Below are positions 6,716 through 7,150 of a DNA stretch of 7,150 nt, in pieces (position 1 is the first letter of the stretch; each line of letters starts with the position of its first letter). The stretch covers positions 1-7,150 of the forward strand of contig JACPQI010000172.1 in assembly GCA_016190545.1 (NCBI GenBank), read 5' to 3'. A model generated the notes under the pieces. It did no database searches. It had not been told where the DNA came from and saw only the letters and a program-made list of their open reading frames with translations. A program made the translations under genes and the position numbers. Origin of the DNA: Chloroflexota bacterium. Its GTDB lineage: Bacteria > Chloroflexota > Dehalococcoidia > SHYB01 > JACPQI01.

Positions 6716-6833
6716 ATGGCACAACAAAGACCCGGTCGAAACGATTATGGGATTGCCTGAAGCTGAAGGATGGCGCTACTCCCGTCACGGATGGAAGAGT
6801 CTTGCAGCCTTTCTGAAGGTGGGCCAGCCCGTG

Positions 6834-7001
6834 TCAACGCAGCCCGAGGAGGCGTCGTAGCGAGCGCAGCCAGCCCGGCCGCCGCGATGGGTTGTGCTCG
6901 TGGTCGGCCCACACGGCGGGCGCGAGGTAGCGCTTGCAGTGGACGCAGTAGTAGGGGTCGTCCTTGTTCCTGAGCGCCCGCTCTTCCTCTCGACGCGGCA
7001 T
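6834..7001 (-). CDS. Small zinc-ribbon-like protein (55 residues)
   Basis: ATG at 7001 to TGA at 6834 encodes 55 residues rich in Arg. The core is YYCVHCKRYLAPAVWADHEHN (17-37), where Cys19, Cys22, His34 and His36 could bind one zinc. The tail (residues 38-55) is basic, RRPGWLRSLRRLLGLR, with an amphipathic look. GGGAGG (7007-7012) lies five bases before the ATG, and the upstream gene stops only 13 bp away, so the two are probably co-transcribed and perhaps translationally coupled. A CxxC-plus-histidine knuckle suggests nucleic-acid or protein binding, but no function is assigned. I do not recognise a named family. GC content is high, as at the left edge, and codons end mostly in G or C, which supports real coding. 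Confidence 0.7.
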   Translation of the reverse strand: MPRREEERALRNKDDPYYCVHCKRYLAPAVWADHEHNPSRRPGWLRSLRRLLGLR

Positions 7002-7014
7002 GGTTGCCTCCCGG

Positions 7015-7150
7015 CTAGGCAGGAATGCGCTTGGTGATGGCCTGACAGTCGCCGAAGTTGCTGCACACGGCCCCGTGGTAAGGTTCCGCGCCGCCGGCCA
7101 CCACCACCAGGATGCGGTCCGGCCCCTTGGTGATGTAGACGTAGTCGCCC
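7015..7150 (-). CDS. C-terminal 44 residues of an uncharacterised protein, N-terminus beyond window
   Basis: The open frame enters at the right edge and ends with TAG at 7017-7015. It reads GDYVYITKGPDRILVVVAGG, then AEPYHGAVCSNFGDCQAITK, then RIPA. The pattern D-x-I-x-VVVAGG, a His a few residues later, then a FG-x-x-x-A-I-T ending resembles, from memory, the C-terminus of the same uncharacterised family as the gene at the left edge. The left gene is cut before its C-terminus, so the two cannot be compared within the window. Two Cys (29 and 35) are spaced C-x5-C. High GC and good third-position bias support coding. It is directly followed by the small zinc-ribbon gene. Confidence 0.65.
   Translation of the reverse strand, partial: GDYVYITKGPDRILVVVAGGAEPYHGAVCSNFGDCQAITKRIPA

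Noticed and set aside
6785..7066. Minus-strand 93-codon open frame across the right-edge genes
   Set aside because: It is in a different frame from both the zinc-ribbon gene and the right-edge C-terminus, which have better start signals and composition. Its product is Thr/Arg-rich without motifs.
1..7150. CRISPR arrays, tRNA or rRNA genes, insertion sequences, riboswitches
   Set aside because: I found no regularly spaced repeats, no tRNA-like cloverleaf or CCA-ended segment, no transposase or terminal repeats, and no long structured leader.

Overview
The window looks like part of a bacterial chromosome with moderately high GC. The clearest lineage hint is a lipoprotein whose signal peptide is followed by about 60 residues of Thr/Pro/Ala-rich TPTPT linker, a style common in Chloroflexota. 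Together with a CaiB/BaiF CoA-transferase, an SDR dehydrogenase and an uncharacterised DGLPVVPPT-type protein, this suggests Chloroflexota, perhaps a Dehalococcoidia/SAR202-like lineage. That placement is inference; there is no rRNA or other marker gene in the window.

Layout. The left edge (837 to 1, minus strand) holds the first 279 codons of a conserved uncharacterised protein, with its own ribosome binding site and a probable extended -10 promoter. From 5394 down to 992 (minus strand) lie four genes in one direction: a methylmalonyl-CoA-epimerase-like VOC protein, a family III CoA-transferase, an oligopeptide-type (SBP_bac_5) substrate-binding lipoprotein and an SDR oxidoreductase. The gaps are 97, 115 and 27 bp, so a single transcript is plausible. 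Divergent to them, from 5571 to 6698 on the plus strand, is a one-component regulator joining an XRE/Cro-like helix-turn-helix to a LacI-type periplasmic-binding-protein fold. The space between the divergent genes contains three GATACA half-sites, two of them forming a perfect inverted repeat, at the place expected for the regulator's operator. The right edge (7150 to 6834, minus strand) carries the last 44 codons of a gene and then a 55-residue zinc-ribbon-like protein.

How the parts may work together (inference): the lipoprotein captures an external substrate, the CoA-transferase activates an acid as its CoA thioester, the SDR and the epimerase-like protein process it, and the regulator senses a small ligand and controls the cluster from the divergent operator. 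No ABC permease or ATPase gene is present, so the binding protein is an orphan within this window. The substrate cannot be read from the sequence.

Composition: hand-counted lines in the two flanks are about 65-77% GC, against about 50-57% in counted lines of the central cluster. The central five genes may therefore be an acquired catabolic module set into older flanking DNA. The C-terminal residues at the right edge resemble, from memory, the C-terminal motif of the same protein family as the left-edge gene. If so, the module sits between two paralogues. No RNA genes, insertion sequences or CRISPR arrays were seen.
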